From Acidobacteriota bacterium (GTDB lineage: Bacteria; Acidobacteriota; Terriglobia; Terriglobales; Acidobacteriaceae), in assembly GCA_021800255.1 (NCBI GenBank), contig JAJYZC010000023.1, positions 1 through 44,925 of the forward strand: DNA of 44,925 nucleotides, in the 5' to 3' direction. The notes below the pieces were generated by a model. It was not told the DNA's origin. It did no database searches and was given only the letters and a program-made list of their open reading frames with translations. Both the position numbers and the translations under genes were made by a program. Below, piece by piece: positions 41,630-44,925 of the stretch (its first letter is position 1; each line of letters opens with the position of its first letter).

Positions 41630-43132
41630 TCACCGCCGCACTTGCGCATTTTGTTCTTGGGACGCGCCGGCGGCCAGGGTGCGTTGCACGGTGCTGTGCT
41701 TGCGGCTGTAAGTAAAGTAGATAATCTGGCCAACGATCAACCACGCTCCAAAGCCGATCCAGGCCGGCGCATCGAGCGAGAGCATCAGCGCCACAGAGAC
41801 AATCATGCCGCAAATGGGAACGACGGGAACCCACGGGGTGCGGAAAGGCCGGTGCACACCGGGATGCCTGACGCGCAAAACCCACACTCCCAGGCAGACG
41901 ATGGTGAAGGCCAGCAAGGTGCCCAGGCTTACCAATTCTCCCAAGAGCGTGATGGGGAAAAAGGCCGCCAGAAAGGCGGCGAAAAGGCCCACCACGATGG
42001 AGGTGATGTAAGGCGTGCGGAAGCGGGGATGCAGCTTGCCCACCCAACCCCATAAGAGGCCGTCGCGGGACATGGTGTAGAGCACTCGCGATTGCCCCAG
42101 AAGCATCACCAGCATCACCGACGCCAGCCCGGCGATGGCGCCGAGATCGATGAGCAGAACGCCCCATCTGACGCCGATGGCGGCTGCGCCTTCTGCGACC
42201 GGGGCGGGAACATTCAGTGAGGTGTAAGACTTGACGCCGGTGAGCAAACCGGCCACAAAGATGTACAGGACGGTGCAGACGATCAAGGAGCCGAGAATGC
42301 CGAAGGGCATGTCCTTCTGCGGATTGCGCGCCTCCTGCGCGGCGGTGGAAACGGCGTCGAAGCCGATATAGGCGAAGAAGACCACCCCGGCGCCGCGCAT
42401 AATGCCGGACCAGCCGAACTGGCCGAAATGTCCTGTGTTCTTGGGAATGAAGGGATGCCAGTTGACCTGCATCCGGTGCCAGTGTCCGAAGGCGTAGGCC
42501 GCAGCCAGGCCGATAAAGATCAAGACCACGGAGACCTTAATCATGACCGCGCCGCTGTTAAAGTTGGCGGACTCGCGCACGCCGACGACCAGGATGATGG
42601 TGATGACCACGAGGGCCGATAGCGCAAAGATGTCGACCTGGGCGTGGAGGGTGTGGCCGAAGACGGGAATGATGATGGCGGGGGTGGGATTGAAAGGGAG
42701 CTTGGCGCCGAAGAAGCCGATGAGGCTGCTGACAAAGCCGCTCCAGCCCACCGCAACCGTAGCCGCACCGAAGGCGTATTCGAGCACCAGCGCCCATCCG
42801 ATAATCCACGCCACCAGCTCGCCCATGGTGGCGTAGCCGTAGGTGTAGGCGCTGCCCGCGATGGGCAGCATGGAGGCGAACTCCGCGTAACAGAGGCCGG
42901 CGAAGACGCACCCCGCTCCGGCAATGATGTAAGAGATCACAATGGCCGGGCCTGCGAATTGCGCGGCCGCGGTTCCGGTGAGCACAAAGATGCCCGCGCC
43001 GATGATGGCGCCGATGCCCAGCGTGACCAGGTTGATGGGGCCGAGCGCACGCTTGAGCGAGTGTTCGTGAGTTTCGGCGGCCTCAGCCAGAATGGCGTCG
43101 ATCGGCTTGGTCGCTAACAGCTTGCTGGCCAT
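41630..43132 (-). CDS. APC-superfamily amino acid permease (cationic amino acid transporter type)
   Basis: AAGGAG lies 5 nt before the ATG. The 500-residue protein has about 12-14 membrane helices. The unwound-helix motif GIGAIIGAGIFVLTGTAA is conserved, as is the helix 6-7 region FFAYIGFDAVSTAAQEARNPQKDMP. This matches the YhdG/CAT branch of the APC superfamily. It probably imports amino acids with protons; the substrate is not determined. It lies 11 nt downstream of a second APC permease gene, so the two are one operon. Confidence 0.92.
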   Translation of the reverse strand: MASKLLATKPIDAILAEAAETHEHSLKRALGPINLVTLGIGAIIGAGIFVLTGTAAAQFAGPAIVISYIIAGAGCVFAGLCYAEFASMLPIAGSAYTYGYATMGELVAWIIGWALVLEYAFGAATVAVGWSGFVSSLIGFFGAKLPFNPTPAIIIPVFGHTLHAQVDIFALSALVVITIILVVGVRESANFNSGAVMIKVSVVLIFIGLAAAYAFGHWHRMQVNWHPFIPKNTGHFGQFGWSGIMRGAGVVFFAYIGFDAVSTAAQEARNPQKDMPFGILGSLIVCTVLYIFVAGLLTGVKSYTSLNVPAPVAEGAAAIGVRWGVLLIDLGAIAGLASVMLVMLLGQSRVLYTMSRDGLLWGWVGKLHPRFRTPYITSIVVGLFAAFLAAFFPITLLGELVSLGTLLAFTIVCLGVWVLRVRHPGVHRPFRTPWVPVVPICGMIVSVALMLSLDAPAWIGFGAWLIVGQIIYFTYSRKHSTVQRTLAAGASQEQNAQVRR

Positions 43133-43143
43133 GATGCTCCTTG

Positions 43144-44733
43144 CTACGAGTTGGCGCCGTACTTAGCCGGGCCGCTTTGCGCCCGATCCGCGAGGCGGCG
43201 CGACCAGAAGAGATATACGGGAATACCTAGCAACACCAGCACCAGGCCCGGCCACGTGTACTGCGGCTTGTACCGCAATAATACGATACAGATCCATAGG
43301 GCCATGAGGATGTAGAGCGCGGGCAGCAGAGGATAGCCGAAGGCTTTGTAAGGCCGCGGCGCATCGGGCTGCTTGAAGCGCAAGACAAAGAGGCCGGATA
43401 TGGTGAGGATGTAGAAGACCAGCTCCGCGAAGATGATGTAATCGAGCAACTGGAGATAGGAGCCGGAGATGCAGAGCAGGACGGTCCAGGCGCCCTGCAC
43501 CAGCAATCCGGCCACCGGCGTCTTGTAGCGCGGATGCAGCTTGCCTACGGACTTGAAGAAGAGGCCGTCGCGGCTCATGGCGTAGAAGACGCGCGCGCCG
43601 GCCAGGGTCATGCCGTTGGCGCAGCCGAAGGTGGAGATGAGGATGGCCGCAGCCATCAGCTCCGCGCCGCTACGGTGGAAGATCTGCCCCAGCACGGCCG
43701 TGGCCACGCGATCCTCAGTGGCGAACTGGATGCCGCGCGCCAGCGCCGTGGCCGCGTGCGGATCGCCATGCAGAGGCAGGACGAGCAGGTAGCCCAGAGA
43801 AACCAGAAAGTAGACTGCCAGCACGAATCCCGTGCCCAGGGCCAGCGAGAGAGGCAGATTACGCCTGGGGTTCTTTACCTCGCCGGCGGTAAAGGTAACG
43901 TTGTTCCATGCGTCGGCAGCAAAGAGTGAGCCAACCTGCACCACGGCCAAAATCACGAACACGTTTACCAGCGCGACGGGGCCGCCCACGCCCACCTGCA
44001 CGGGGTGCAACGAGCTCCAGCCGGCATGGCGCCAAAACTGGCCGTGAGAGAAATTCGCCTTCCAGGCCGTGGCGTTGACGCCTGCTGTGCAGGCCAGCAG
44101 CACGAGCGCGGCCAGGGAAAGCGATTTGGCCGAAGTGAAGATGTTCTGGATGAGCGCGCCCAGCTTGACGCCGAAGAGATTGACGATGGTGAGAAAGACC
44201 ACAATGGCGATGCCGGTAAGGTTGGCGGTATTCACGCCAATCTCCATGTTGCCCAGCACCATGGATCCGGCGTGCAGCGCGGGAACGTGGGCGATGTGCC
44301 AAAGCCAGTGGGTGGTGGAGACGGAGGGAAAAAAGACGCCGAGGAACGTGCCGAAGGCCACGGCGACGGCGGCGATGGTGCCCGTCTGGATGACGAGGAA
44401 GAGCGTCCAGCCGAAGAGAAAACCCCAGAGCGGGCCGAGCGACTCACGCAGATAGACGTACTGGCCGCCGGCCTTGGGCATCATGGCCGCCAGCTCGCCG
44501 TAGCTGAGCGCACCGATCATGGTCATGATGGCGGTGATGATCCAGGCAGCCAGAAAAAGCGCTGGCGAATTCACGTCGCGGGCGATGTCGGCATCGACGA
44601 TGTAGATGCCGGAGCCGATCATGGAGCCGATCACAATGGCCGTGGCGCTGAAGAGGCCGAGCGACTGCGCCAGGCGGGGCGGCTGGGCAGGCAAAGACGG
44701 TTCTGAAGTGGGGATTGGATTTCGGGTCGTCAC
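43144..44733 (-). CDS. APC-superfamily amino acid permease (SteT/LAT-like)
   Basis: The frame starts with GTG at 44733 without a clear ribosome-binding site. The 529-residue protein has about 12 helices. GSMIGSGIYIVDADIARDV is the substrate-binding unwound helix, and FAADAWNNVTFTAGEVKNPRRNLP is the helix 6 region. It resembles the SteT/L-type exchanger branch more than its downstream neighbour does. The pair is not a recent duplication: sequences are only distantly related. Substrate unknown. Confidence 0.9.
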   Translation of the reverse strand: MTTRNPIPTSEPSLPAQPPRLAQSLGLFSATAIVIGSMIGSGIYIVDADIARDVNSPALFLAAWIITAIMTMIGALSYGELAAMMPKAGGQYVYLRESLGPLWGFLFGWTLFLVIQTGTIAAVAVAFGTFLGVFFPSVSTTHWLWHIAHVPALHAGSMVLGNMEIGVNTANLTGIAIVVFLTIVNLFGVKLGALIQNIFTSAKSLSLAALVLLACTAGVNATAWKANFSHGQFWRHAGWSSLHPVQVGVGGPVALVNVFVILAVVQVGSLFAADAWNNVTFTAGEVKNPRRNLPLSLALGTGFVLAVYFLVSLGYLLVLPLHGDPHAATALARGIQFATEDRVATAVLGQIFHRSGAELMAAAILISTFGCANGMTLAGARVFYAMSRDGLFFKSVGKLHPRYKTPVAGLLVQGAWTVLLCISGSYLQLLDYIIFAELVFYILTISGLFVLRFKQPDAPRPYKAFGYPLLPALYILMALWICIVLLRYKPQYTWPGLVLVLLGIPVYLFWSRRLADRAQSGPAKYGANS

Positions 44734-44814
44734 TGAAGATGATTTCTACCTGATTTTACAGGGATTGTCTCTTGTTTTTTCCCAGACAGCACATTTTTGC
44801 AGGGCAAACGCATC

Positions 44815-44925
44815 TTAATTCTCCACTCCGAGCAGGCGTAACAGGTAGGGGTGATCCCAGGCAGCAGTGAGCCGTTTGCCGTGGACGCCGAGTTTGCAGG
44901 TTTTGTCCTGCTTGAGCAGATTCAG
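44815..44925 (-). CDS. C-terminal fragment of a possible transposase (partial, runs off the window)
   Basis: The minus-strand frame from the window edge codes for 36 residues, including LNLLKQDKTCKLGVHGKRL and AAWDHPYLLRLLG, then stops at 44815. The pattern of a basic segment followed by WDHxYLLRLL resembles the tails of some IS transposases from memory; I cannot assign a family. The true start lies outside the window. It is 81 nt from the APC permease start. Confidence 0.45.
   Translation of the reverse strand: MNLLKQDKTCKLGVHGKRLTAAWDHPYLLRLLGVEN

Noticed and set aside
1..44925. CRISPR arrays, tRNA/rRNA genes, phage genes, toxin-antitoxin or defence systems
   Set aside because: No regularly spaced repeats, cloverleaf or rRNA-like segments, and no relevant protein families were seen. 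The exciting-system hint is best met by the 29.3-31.1 kb module, not by a defence locus.

Overview
The window looks like chromosomal DNA of a soil-type member of the Acidobacteriota, probably Terriglobia. This is inferred from the GC-rich coding style and from an orphan MacB/FtsX-type permease (25148-27628) of the kind expanded in that phylum. A DUF5715-like peptidase, a BrxA/BrxB bacilliredoxin, plant-polymer genes and short palindromic intergenic repeats fit the same picture. No rRNA, tRNA, CRISPR array, prophage or plasmid origin was seen. Most genes are housekeeping or central-metabolism genes on both strands. The only trace of an insertion sequence is a possible transposase tail at the right edge.

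Layout. 0.2-3 kb: membrane-anchored cytochrome c, a small ORF and an ABC half-transporter. 3-6.5 kb: rmuC, then acpP-fabF with a promoter and a clear intrinsic terminator. 6.6-9.5 kb: DUF5715-like M15 peptidase, aroB and a small unknown protein. 9.6-19.2 kb (minus strand): M16 peptidase, phosphoketolase (xfp), alpha-glucan phosphorylase (glgP) and phosphoglucomutase (pgm). 19.5-22.2 kb: site-2-type protease with CBS domains, then a DegQ/HtrA protease. 22.4-25 kb: ugd and UDP-glucuronate decarboxylase, which make UDP-xylose, separated by a 117-bp palindromic element. 25.1-29.3 kb: orphan ABC permease, folK and tgt. 29.3-31.1 kb: two tandem paralogous six-helix membrane proteins, a small winged-helix regulator and an AT-rich promoter packed with palindromes. 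31.1-34.1 kb: TPR/glycosyltransferase protein and nrdR. 34.2-37.7 kb: second copy of the palindromic element, pectinesterase, thrB and thrC. 37.8-41.6 kb: modABC, murB and bacilliredoxin. 41.6-44.9 kb: two APC permeases and the transposase-like tail.

How the genes work together. pgm and glgP are translationally coupled and lie just before xfp on the same strand, which suggests a route from stored glucan to sugar phosphates and then to acetyl phosphate. ugd and uxs convert UDP-glucose to UDP-glucuronate and UDP-xylose. The M50/CBS protease and DegQ are adjacent and may share envelope quality control. modABC is a compact molybdate importer. thrC and thrB overlap by 4 bp and are clearly co-translated.

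The best candidate for something undescribed is the 29.3-31.1 kb module: regulator plus duplicated membrane protein with a self-contained operator/promoter and a 73-bp exact repeat at both gene ends. The second is the family of palindromic intergenic elements, with two full copies and several end-only remnants. The third is a 38-nt dispersed repeat that occurs once next to a start codon and once inside a coding sequence.
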